A stretch of 64,000 bases of DNA from Rhizophlyctis rosea. Taxonomy: Eukaryota; Chytridiomycota; Chytridiomycetes; Rhizophlyctidales; Rhizophlyctidaceae. The notes beneath the pieces were generated by a model, which was given only the letters and a program-made list of their open reading frames with translations, had not been told where the DNA came from and did not search any database. Every line of letters begins with the position of its first letter. The stretch's first letter is position 1. A program made the translations under genes and the position numbers. Of this stretch, positions 1 through 10,636 are shown piece after piece. The stretch spans positions 33,646 to 97,645 of the forward strand of contig JADGJC010000146.1 of assembly GCA_027596075.1 (NCBI GenBank), written 5' to 3'.

Positions 1-2
1 GC

Positions 3-1861
3 TTGCTCGCCCTATCCCGTTCAACAACCAACCGGACCACCACCCACCACCAACCAGACGAACCCTACATCTTCGCCTACTCCATCGTAATCCTCAACGT
101 AGACCTCCACAACCCCAACAACCGCCGCAAAATGACCGTCCAGCAATTCATCAGTAACAACAGCCACTGTAAAAACGTTCCCATCGAGGTGTTTCAGGTG
201 ATTTACGAAAACATCAAGGCACAGCAGTTGCGGTATGCAAAGGATGATACGGACCCTGTTAGTGGGAATTTGATGTTGATGCAGACTCATGGGTGGAGGG
301 GACGGGTTGGGTTGAATGTTAATTGGGGGGGCGGGGGTGCGGGGAAGGAGGAGGTGGAGAGGGAGGAGGGCGAGATGGGGCAGGTGGGTTTTTTTGTGTG
401 CTTTGGTTGAGGAGGAGGTTTGCCATTGCATAGGGTCATTGTGAAACATGTTGGTGAATGTCTGGTTTTTTCTCCTTCTCTCTGCATCTAGTCATTCCAC
501 GGTGTACCAGCACTACCCACCGCTTCGTCGATAGAAGAAGATCCAATTCTATCAATTTCATCGATTTACCCGGCAACAACCACTGCCGGCCCAGGAACAC
601 AAACGACGACCATGACCGATACCCAAACCCACTCTCGTGCCATGTCATCTATATCCATCGCAACTGAAGCATCCTTTCCCGCATTGGACATCGCACCATC
701 CTCAACGTTGGGCCGACGCGGTCGTGGCGTTCCAAATGATGCCGGGAATACGGGTGCGGGAGCAGCGACAGGGGCACCGCCCAATGCGGACCTACTCGTA
801 GCGGCATTATTGAATCCACGGAAGGACGGGATATTGAAGCGGAAGAGGGATGTCGGGAAGGGAGGGGAGAAAGTCCAGGGCGGTTTGAGGGGTTGGAGAA
901 CGTATTGGGCCGTATTGAGTGGGAGTCAACTCGTCCTTTTCAAAGATGTAGAGTGGTTTGAGAGACGTAAGAAAGAGGTTGGAGCTACCTCTTCAGAAGG
1001 AGGAGTCGGAAGTAGCAACAACGCCAGCCCGCCAACATCATCACATAGTCCCCCACCACCAACAACCACAACCACAAACCAACCCCTCAAACTCCCCCGC
1101 CCTTCCTCCCTCCACTCAACCGACAATGCCATCGCCCTCTACGACCCAACATACACCTCCCGGACACACGTATTCCGAATGCGCCTCGCCACGGGGGAGG
1201 AAATGCTCTTCCAGGCTGCGGATGACGAGGACGCCGGGCAGTGGGTGGAGCAGTTAAATTTCGTGGCGACTTATAAGAGTGTTGGTGTACGGGCAAGGGA
1301 GGAAGCTGGGAGGAGGAAGAGTCTTTGGGGTGTAGGTGGGGGTATTGGTGGGACGGGGGATGAGGATGAAGGGTTTGGGGATGCGGATGGGAGGAGTGCT
1401 GTTATCAGAGTGAGTTTGGAGCGGGATTTTTGTTTTTTTGAATGATTTGGGTTTGGGTTTTCGCATCGGTTGGGTGTGACTGACATGGCGCCCCAACTTT
1501 TCTATTAACTAAACCACAGATGAAATTGACGACATTTGACAACACACTTCCGGGACTGGAGAAACAGCTGCTTTTTGAAGTCACGTTTCAGAAGCATGCG
1601 AGGTTGCTGCAACCTCTTACGCGGAAGGGACGGACTATTTTGTTGGGGGCTCAGGAGGAGAGGCGGAAAACGCTACGGCGGGTGAAGATTGAGCTTGAGA
1701 GGGTGAAGTCTTATAAGAGGGTTTTGGTGAGAGATTTGGTGGAAGGGGTTGTGGAGGGATTTCGGGAGGGGTTGGTGGAGGAAGAGGAGGGGGATGGAGA
1801 TGGGGATGGGGATGGGGACGCCCTGGAGGGTGGGGACGGGCCGGAGGCTAGGTCAAGTTGA
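3..1861 (+). CDS. Sec7-PH ARF guanine-nucleotide exchange factor, 5' partial
   Basis: The gene enters from the left edge, so its start is missing. Three exons fit: up to 383, 492-1409 and 1520-1861. Both introns (donors GTGGGT and GTGAGT) are phase 0. Exon 1 carries the end of a Sec7 domain, with the motif ILNVDLHNPNNRRKMT followed by a helix ending in VIYENIK. Exon 2 has a Thr/Ser-rich linker, then a PH domain interrupted by a low-complexity insert, from about LLNPRKDGILKRKR to the closing helix DAGQWVEQLNFVA. Exon 3 is a basic coiled-coil segment and an acidic tail. Sec7 domains activate ARF GTPases on membranes, and the Sec7-PH-coiled-coil order matches the EFA6/PSD/Yel1 group, which acts at the plasma membrane. 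Family and domain order are well supported; the exact orthologue is inference. Confidence 0.85.
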
Positions 1862-2014
1862 CCCCATTGAAACGATGTCAACTTGTCCCTCGAATGCTGA
1901 TGTCAGTCAAATGGTCTTGTTGCCGATTTTAGAACCCAGACATATCAATCACCACACATGGACGGATACCCCAATACCACATCACACAGGCAATGCATTT
2001 TAATGACTACGAAC

Positions 2015-3726
2015 TCAAAAAGATGCCATCGCCTCCCACTTATAATCTACATCACCTCCACTTCCATTCACCAATCCCGTGACTGCTCCAAGCGGAGGCT
2101 CGTCGTCATCCTCATCGGGAGGCCCAGTCACTAAAAGCTCGTCCCCGGACCAAATAACGCTCAACCTATCACACATATGACAAATGGCCTGAAGCCACCC
2201 GATCTTGATAACGCCCGACACGCATGACAATCCCGCTTCCTCCAACATGCAGAACCTGGAATCTGCAGCAGTCCCAAAGATCCATCCAAAGAATCTGTTT
2301 CCGAACATATCCGCGGGTGGAGGGCCATCTCCACATCCTTTACATCTATACAGTCCCAATTTCTTGATATGGGTCTGAAACCCGCCCCTCAAGAACTTAT
2401 CCACACCGCCCTTTGTCAATCTCTTGCAGGTAGGTATCTGCAAAACCTCCAACCTCCCGCACCCCCCAATTGCACCCAACAGACTGTCATCAACCGCGAT
2501 GTGTGGTCCCAATCTCAGTTCACTCAGTGTTGAGGAGTTGTTCTGCACTGCTTGTGTTAGGAGAGGAGCCTCCACTCCGAGTGTTGGGGCTTTGAGATCT
2601 AGGGTGGTAAGGAATGTGCAGTACGTTGCGACGGTTTGTAGAAGAGATGGCGGGAAGGGTGTTGTGGTGGAGAGCGTGAGATGGTTCAATGTATATGATG
2701 TTGATTGCAGGATATTTGGTGTGGTTGGTGGGATGGGTAAGTTTCGTAATTCCAGAGTACGGATTTTGGGTGTCGGGCCCAGTAGGGTGGGAAAGGTTGC
2801 ATCTGAGAGGGAGAGGGTTCCAATTTTAAAGTTTTTGAGGGCTGGAAGAGTGGTGGGAGCGCTGGATGGTGCGTTGAGGTAGTTGGGATTGAAGCAGGAG
2901 TGATTCTTTGGGTAGGTGGAGATTCGAAGAGTGGTTAGGGTTGTTGCGGAAGACATGAGGGCTGTCCATATGCCGGTAGCATAAAATGGGTCCATTGTGA
3001 GGGTTGTTAGGTTTTTCGTGTGTTGGCGGATAAGAGTACCAGCGCGTTCACTCAGGTGGGTACAGTTCTAGGATTTTCATGGAACGAGTCAGAATTTTCA
3101 TACATTTGCTTATGGCAAAACATGAATAGAGTTGCACACCCATTAAGGATCAGATTGAACATACCGATACATCAAGCATCCATAAATTTGGGCAGGCTTT
3201 CAACAATGCTTCTAAGCATTTGTCAGTAATGTTAAAACAGTTGTTCAAGTTCAACACCGTTATGGAAGTGGTGACAACATCGACGCCAACGCGGGGCGGG
3301 TTTAGCAGGGATAAGAGGTGAAGCATAAACATATCGTCGAGTTTGCTTTTGTAGCCTACTAGACGTGAGAAATCCCATGTCCTTATCAGCAGTCCAGGGT
3401 AAACGTGTCCTCGAGCGGAGGTCTCTTCCGACGATCTCTCCTGGCGTCGGTACACATCCTGTCTGGCAGCCTACACGAGAAGATGTCTGAGTGAAAGCCA
3501 ACCAACATCCATCGGTCGTGGTAAACAATCCAAGTCTGCCAAACTACGATACCTCTAAGGACTGCTTCAGCCGTAGGAGGGTGGGAAAGTCTTTCAATAC
3601 GGGGTGCGCAAAAAGGCGCTCAGTCGCGACTGGATGCCAAGACCTGACGGTGCGAGCACAGGCGTCAATATCGCGGTTTGACAGATGTGAGAAGATGCGG
3701 TGCAGTAGTTCGGGAGGGAGGTTCAT
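2015..3726 (-). CDS. F-box/leucine-rich-repeat protein
   Basis: Three phase-0 exons fit: 3553-3726, 3165-3470 and 2015-3067, about 510 residues in total. The first exon begins MNLPPELLHRIFSHL, a clear F-box, at the ATG at 3726. An upstream in-frame GTG is less likely. The exon 2/3 joint restores LDVSNCTHLSE, a textbook AMN1/SCON-type leucine-rich repeat that is split by the intron, which supports the splice model. Exon 3 contains further repeats (TLELRNLPIP, LNHLTLS, LDLKAP, LSELRLG, LEVLQIP) and a non-repeat C-terminus. F-box proteins of this class bind Skp1 in SCF ubiquitin ligases and use the LRRs to choose substrates; the substrate here is unknown. It converges on the Sec7 gene, with about 150 bp between the two stops. 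Confidence 0.85.
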
Positions 3727-3800
3727 TATCTTACGCAGCCGCCCGGCGTATTGCACATTCGATTGACAGGTGAACGATAGTAAGCAACAAGCTAGGTAAG

Positions 3801-4117
3801 TTACAGGCTTACAGCATGCTCATTGCTGCGGAGTGCCTCTTTGAAGTTGATGTTTGAACCCACACCCTCTTTCCCTGGAATTTCCATGTAACGCATCAAA
3901 GGGTATATGGCTTCTGTGACTGGTCAAGCCCATAAGACAAGCATAGTGTTGTGGCGAGGCATTGTATGGAAGCCACAATTTGTAGGTTGCTTTGGTAGAC
4001 CCAAGAGGATCGCGAGACTGCGCCACGGTAGAAGGCACAGTCATACGTGGCTGCGTGGTCCTCAGCAATTGCGTAATCGAGGATCAGCCAATTCAGATCG
4101 TCGATCTTGATTCTCAT
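3801..4117 (-). pseudogene. Remnant resembling the LisH/CTLH N-terminus of a GID8-type protein
   Basis: On the minus strand from 4117 the sequence reads MRIKIDDLNWLILDYAIAE, which has the helix-turn pattern of a LisH motif as placed in GID8/TWA1 proteins. About 130 bp further on, in another frame, KEGVGSNINFKEALRSNEHA then a stop at 3801 resembles the segment that follows LisH in GID8 (usually VxxNIDFxxxxxRxEIRxAI). A GTATGA donor follows the LisH, but I found no acceptor that joins the two pieces in phase, and the CTLH/CRA region of about 150 residues is absent. I read it as a truncated, decayed copy of a CTLH ubiquitin-ligase subunit. A short genuine gene with unrecognised exons is possible. 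The identification is by eye only. Confidence 0.35.
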
Positions 4118-4400
4118 GGACTTGCAAGTCTCGCCTGTCGCTCCAAAACCTTTTTCTGCTCTGCTTCCGATTTTAATCAGTCTGCCCGTTTCCCTTCAAT
4201 CCACCTTCCTTCCATACTATTGGCGATTCACTCCAAACGTTGCTGCAACTGTCTGAATATACTCTCCCCTTCCTCCTCTTCAAGGTATGGCTACACTTCA
4301 GCTTTGCTTTGTCTGCTGATTCAAGGCGTCAAATACAGTAATGAGGTCCTGATCTTTCGCTGTCTTCTACTCAACATTACAAGTCGTTGAAACCCCCACC

Positions 4401-4520
4401 TACGACTTCTACCAAAAGCCCAGCTACGACGCCTACCAACAATCCTCCGACGACTTCTACCAAAAGCCCTCCTATGACTCCTACCAACAACCCTCCTACG
4501 ACAGCTCCCAAAAGCCGTCC
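4401..4520 (+). repeat. Five copies of a 24-bp tandem repeat, possibly coding Tyr/Gln/Pro octapeptides
   Basis: Five imperfect 24-bp units lie head to tail. In one frame they read YDFYQKPS, YDAYQQSS, DDFYQKPS, YDSYQQPS and YDSSQKPS, then Tyr-Ala and TGA at 4527-4529. A second plus frame gives a Thr/Pro/Ser-rich peptide and the minus strand gives Arg-rich peptides, so coding use is not proven. A splice acceptor (CAAG ending at 4383) fits an exon entering the Tyr frame as VETPTYDF. No upstream exon with a convincing start or signal peptide was found. Confidence 0.6.
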
Positions 4521-4529
4521 TACGCCTGA

Positions 4530-6588
4530 TGCTTTCTTTACCAATATCATGGTCAAAGTAGGTACCCGCCCACATGTTCATGTTTGGCATGGCACACTGT
4601 TAATCCACTGTGACGTCAGTCTTCGAAATGACCCACACCAGCTCGTCCAAATTCCCTCGTTGGATATATTTCCCATACAGTTCAAAGATAAGTATCCTAC
4701 CTCTACTTAGACTAGTTGCGGGACACTTGATGCGGCCCAGGTTGCTTCATGTCGGCACCGGAGGAAGAGCAACCGGCCTTTTTGGCGGTGCAGCCTTGTC
4801 AGGTCCCGGGGTGGAGGATCTGTGGTTTGGGACTTTGGACCCCTTTTCGGGAGAGGGGAGTGGTGGTCTGCACGACATCGACGGCGGAGATGTGACATCC
4901 GGCAAATCAACATCAACTCTCGACATCTCGAGGTGTCGTCTCCGTTACCAGCACGCATAACAGCCCACTAAGTTAGGATTGATTCACCGCTGTGAACACA
5001 CGCAGCGGGCTCTCTCGAGAAGGGCATCAAATGTGCCTCTGGGAGCAATATTAGCCATCAACTTTTTCGAACAAATACTGACACATGCTCGCACTTCCGT
5101 CATCCATCAATAGGTATCAGAAGCGCTCGTTTTGGCAAAATTCAGCCCTGGGCCGCGGCAACATGGCAACTTCAAAACAAGGAATGGGATGTGCATTTGG
5201 GACTAAGGATGACGGGTCGGGGGTACGAACTTCAACACAATGATTAGTTTGGGACAGAACTTTCGAATTCTAGGGTAGTGGGATCGGATAAGCGTGATTG
5301 GTTTGGAGAACTTTGTATTCTGTAAATGCTAGTGGTTAATCCCAAGCCAACAAAGTTGCTTCCAAGTGCATTGTGATGGTTGTTACGTGCGGCTCAGCAT
5401 GCGCCATTGTCCGTTTTTGTTCAGGATAATTATGTTGGTCGTTATGGTTTCACGAATCCAGGAATCCCAAGTGTAATTGGCAACACTTTATCAAATGATG
5501 AATCAGTAGATTGCAAAACCGGTAGCCAGTGCCAGGGTAGCCGAAAGTGTATGGTTATAGTTGCGGTCCTTATCATGACTGAGCATTTCGAACAAAATAT
5601 GATGCTCTGGGTCAGATATTGATTGACCGAATTGACGTATCATCATAACATAGCAGCTGGTATGTGGTGCATATGGATCTCGTTCTTTCCTTTGATTGAG
5701 ATTATGGATCAAGAGTGGCACAGGCGCGTCGTCTAAGCCACTCCTGCATGGATGGGTCTTATGTCGGTGACAACGTTGCGACTGGTGTCCTTCAATCTCG
5801 CATGCATTGGATGGCACTTTTCAGACCATCACGACTCATCATTGACTCCATGCTCTGCTGTTCTGTCTGAGGCTGCACACATATCCCGTTCTTGCCGGGT
5901 CGACACTTCGGAATTAGAATGCCGTGGCGCCCGTTCATATAGTCCACCTGACGTATCACTAGTATTCACTGCGCAGTATCAGAAGTATCAGATACAGGTG
6001 CGTCTCGCTGCTAACTACCATCCTGCAAGACTCGTTGCAGCAAAAGACCGGGCCAGCGACGACAGACACCAAAAGACCTCCAGGCGTTGCGACATTTCGG
6101 GAGCAGCGACATGCATGGCCGCAGTTGGAAGCGAAAGATATGTCTAACTGCTCCGTTCTTGACGCCCGACACACGGCGCATACGCCCGCAACTGCAACAT
6201 GGCCGAGCAAGTGGTTGAAGGCAGTCAACATGCATAGTCCGTGGGGGATGCAGTGAATAACAGAAATAGATGTTGAACCATCATTCATCCATGCGACTTT
6301 CACTGATATCTCTAATCCATCGTTCCACAGGTCCAGCCTTCATAAACACCACCGTACCCGAACAGTGGCACATAGAGCGCTCGACATAACTTGTTCTTCG
6401 CATACTATTGTCTCGTGACATCATACCGATAGTCTGCACAACGTGAGTTTTGCTCTCAGAGCTTGCTGCAACCGCACTTCGCTTGCACAGACGTCGACGA
6501 GCGTCTTGATGCATATATTTTGCTCGCAACAGCATAGCTAAAACCACATTTTGCTCCCACTGTTACCACAGATCAAACCCATCCCAAA
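4530..6588. other. No convincing gene
   Basis: Only short open frames on both strands, none with recognisable domains or a run of phase-compatible exons. A 131-codon plus frame (5752-6147) overlaps a 114-codon minus frame (5959-6303) and neither resembles a known family. The bases before 6589 presumably include the promoter of the Hsp110-like gene; no clear TATA box was seen there. Confidence 0.5.
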
Positions 6589-9500
6589 ATGGCATCAGAT
6601 AGACAAGCCGTTCTAGAGTCCCTCGAAGCATTGCACTCAGTAAGCAAGAGAACGCCGAATGACTTGTACTGGGAGGAAGTGATGATGTTCATTCCACTGA
6701 CAATCCTGCTCACTCTAGGGAATAACAAAAGATGGCGAACAGTTTGCCAATACTGTGGTTTATTTGATCAAGAGTCCAAACCTCCAAGCCTTTGCCACGC
6801 TATTCATCCTAAAGCGACGACATGTACCGCCAATCGACGAATTACGGGCAGCGTATATAAATACAATGCAATACATCACATCGAAGCTGCATCTATTGGA
6901 TCCAGAAGAGGCTGTATCTGCAGAAGAGAGTGAATTGTACGACAGCATTGCGGCTGCTGCTGTGGATTTGCATGTAAGTAATGTGATGATGCTTCTCGTG
7001 ATTTCAGTTGGGGCTGCTGGTTTGGTTCTGGTGTATGTTAACAATCATTTCACATCCATTTGACAGGCGTGTAATATGCGAGAGTATCAGAATCTGAGGT
7101 TTATCACGCCTCCGCCTCTGCACTCTGAACTGAGCAGCGAGAAGAGTCCGATCAAGGAGGGTGTTAGCGTGAGACGCAGATGGGATATTGTCGCTGCCAA
7201 TGCGCGCGGGGAGAGAAAGAAGGAGAGAGGTGGAAAGAATGATGAGGAGAGTGATTTGGTCAGTTGGCATTTCTGTAGCTACTTCTCTCCAAGTTGATGC
7301 AAACCAACTCAGATTGCACATTTACAGATAACACATCTTGAAAATCTCCTTCAACCCATTCGAATGCCTAGTATCCCCGCCAAAATACGCTCGACACATG
7401 GACGGGTATCCCTCAATCTTGAACAACAGATGTCCGTGTGTGCGTACATTGCGTATGTTGCTATGATCGGCATCCGAAGGGCTTTGCAGAAGATGACGCC
7501 TCAATGGTGCAACGTGAATCGGTGAGTATGCTTGCTGCAAAGCTTGCCAACTTCTCATTGTTGACAAACTTGAAAACAGCACACATATCGACGCCGTCAT
7601 GGCCATGCCACCGATCATTCAGCGAAACAACGATTTTATCGACTCGTGGGACCTGAATCGACTGGTGGAGCTTCTCGTCAGACTACCGGAAATGAACGTC
7701 ATGTTTCGAATAGCATATAAACCTCTTATTGATCGGGTTTGCGCAATGCGGCAAGAGGAGAGGAACGCAACCAATCACATTGACGGGCTTAAAAACTTCT
7801 ATGCTTCTGATGATGATGATGAATTCTTTGGACGCATGGCGAGGTGCCGCGAAGTGTTAGATTATCTAGGTAAGCTTTCTACCCCAAACCTCAACCAGCA
7901 TGTTGCCACCCATACGAATTGACAACGCATCACAGACCAGCTGGAGTTGATCAGATTCATTGACGAGCTGTCGGACGCAATGGTATATAACATTGCCGGG
8001 GTCAACCATCAACGAGTGGCATCGAAAGTATCAGAGTTGCAATACAAGGGTGCCATAAAGTACGACGCTGGAGCGGAGTTGACCAAGTTGCATTACGGAG
8101 CCTACATGGCGGTGGGGAAAATGGAGCGGGCGGTGGATAAGATGTCTGACGAATCGAAGGCGCCGGAAATTGTTGAGCAAACGACGGCGGAGACTGTCGC
8201 TCTTCTGCAAAATGCTCTGTCTTCATCCGAATCGACGAAAGATACAGCATCAACACCAACAGCCACCAGTCTCGACATCAACACCCAAAAAGCTGCAGCA
8301 TTAGCCGTCGGAATTGATTTTGGTAACTTGCGATCGATGGTAGCAGTTAGCGCGGCAGATGGTATGAGGGTGTTGAGGGAGGAGGGGTTGCCATTGGGCT
8401 TGCCGTGAGTATTTGGATCGGAAGGGCGGGTGATCGGCTGTATGTGGGGAGACATGGTCGAATAGTGTCTTCGTCACATAAATACGAAGTATATACATCT
8501 GACCCCACCCTCTTTACAGATCTATGGTTTCTTTTGGAAAGAAGCAGACTTATGCGGCGGGGGATGCAAAAGCTTTGGTAAGTTTCGCGAAGACGGAAGA
8601 TTCCAACCGCGAGTACCTGACTTCTATTCAAAACCACAGGAATTCTCGAATTGCAAGAACACCGTCGGGAGCTTGAAGAAATTACTTGGGCGGCCATTCT
8701 CCGATTCGGATATCATGCAGGTGGAGAAGCGTTTCCTTCCGGTAGATCTTGTGGAGGGTGCACGGGGGGAGGTTGCTGCTTGTGTGAGTTTCTATGATAT
8801 CCTTGAGTCGAGTTCTTCGATTGTTAACACGTCCGTCCCTAGGTGTACTACCAAGGAGAGCAGCGAGAGTTTACCTTCACCCAGATTGCTGGCATATACT
8901 TCACAAACGTCAAAGGCATGATCGCGAAGACAACGGGATGTCGCGATGCAGACGTCGTCATATCGTGTCCATTATGGTTCTCGCCGCGCCAACTCGGCGC
9001 GTTGCATGAGGCTGCATCGAAGCAAGGAATTACTGTGTTGTGTGTCATCAACGACACCACTGCTTGTAAGTCCATTCCCATCAAGTCATCATTGCGCACA
9101 TGATCAACTTACATTTTGTAACACAGCCGCTCTCGGATACGGTATCACCAAGACCGACCTTCCAGAGCCCACCGCAAAACCTCGCACTGTCGTCTTCGTT
9201 GATTTCGGCCAGTCCTCCCTCCAAATCGCTGTTGTCGCGTTCGTAAAGGGCAAATTGATCATCAACGGTACCGCATATGACCGTAACCTCGGAGGACGTG
9301 ACTTCGACGAGGTTTTGGTCCAGCACTACATCAAGGAGTTCAACGCTAAGCACAAGCTGGACATCAACTCCAGTGCTGAAGCGATGTATCGGTTGCGCTA
9401 GGGGTGCGAGGAAGTCAAGAAGGTGGGGATTGTGGCCACGACTAATTAGTCAGTGATGGAATCAGTGATGAGAAACTTATTCCTTTCCGTACCGTGCTTC

Positions 9501-10194
9501 ACAGACTCTCAGCTCCAACGAGCAAGCGCAGCTGACCCTACAGTCTTTGTTAGACGACAAGGATGTGTCTGCTCTCGTGCGACGGTCTGATTATGAGGAA
9601 TGGATGGCACCTTTGTTGGAACGCATTCGTGGGCCTGTGCAAGAAGCGTTGGATATTGCTGGTGTGACCAAGGGTGACGTTGATTTTGTGGAGTTGGTTG
9701 GGACTACCCGTATTCCTGCTGTCAAGGCTGTATTGTCTGAGTTCTTTGCTACGTCAGAAGGTGATGTTTACTATCGCAAAGTGCATTGAAAACAGAGTGC
9801 TGATGCTTTCAATGTTGCAGGCACCAAGTTGTCCACTACCTTGAACCAGGATGAAGCTGTTTCTCGTGGTTGTGCCTTGCAATGCGTCATGATCTCAAAG
9901 ACCGCCGATACGTCGAATTTCGCGATAGAAGACAGCTCCAGCTTCCAGACCGAAATGACATGGAGAAACGGTGCCCCGCCTACGCCTTTGGATGCCTTGA
10001 AAGCAATCAGCAACATCCTACAATCAACAGCACTGCATAACTTGCCTTTGCCGGCAAGTCCATCATCATCTCAATCGAACACAAAACGACCGCTTTCGCC
10101 GGATTCGGATAACACGGACCCTTCGAAAAGGCAAAAACCTGATTTGCGCCCGCCGGATCCGCCGGGGACGCGGGAGGATGCGCCGTCGGTGTGA
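6589..10194 (+). CDS. Chimeric protein: novel helical N-terminus fused to Hsp110/Hsp70 ATPase domain, with in-frame stop
   Basis: About a dozen short exons fit in phase, including 6589-6678, 6719-6973, 7067-7258, 7328-7521, 7580-7869, 7936-8404, 8520-8577, 8640-8783, 8843-9065 and 9127 onward. The first six give about 480 mostly helical residues that I do not recognise. At the end of exon 6 the frame runs straight into VGIDFGNLRSMVAV, the phosphate-1 loop of an Hsp110/Sse-type ATPase domain. Later landmarks are DVVISCPLWFSPRQ, VVFVDFGQSSLQ, NLGGRDFDEVL and VELVGTTRIPAVK, so the whole nucleotide-binding domain is present. A TAG at 9399-9401 interrupts it after MYRLR; the expected GCEEVKK follows in the same frame. 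The substrate-binding and lid domains of Hsp110 are replaced by a short Ser/Pro/Lys tail. It is either a recent pseudogene, a sequencing error, or a gene ending at 9401. Confidence 0.7.
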
Positions 10195-10636
10195 ACGGGC
10201 GGTCGGGCGTTTAGGATAGACGGGGGCGTTTGTAATGTAAGATTCTGACTAATAGGACAATTCTATTGATCAGAAGAACACATCGTTTGTTGTGAAAGTG
10301 TGAAAGAAGAGCTGTGATGGCGGCGCATTGTGATGGAATGGAAGCTTCAAGTTCCGGAAAGAAGGATTGGTCTTGAGATGCTATCAGATACACAACATCA
10401 GACATCGCATATTCCTTCAGCCTGTAAATTCATAGTTGGGGTGCGGCTCCAAAATTATACTTCCCCATCATCAAGTCATGTCCATTGCATCACCAAAATA
10501 CATGGCTCTCAAGGTTACTCAATGAGATCAGGAACAACATCTTCCACATTGTGATGAGAGTTTTTCTTCCGCATTTCATGGTACACAGCACATCCTTTGC
10601 AGCTTTGTCCAATATACAATTCTTTCGCGGCTCCGT

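Noticed and set aside
5503..6303. Overlapping 100-130-codon frames on both strands
   Set aside because: None keeps a protein-like pattern over its full length and they contradict one another; no homology recognised.
9386..9401. A GT...AG stretch (GTATCGGTTGCGCTAG) that would remove the TAG in the Hsp110-like gene as an intron
   Set aside because: It is only 16 nt long, far below any spliceable intron, and its removal would shift the frame.
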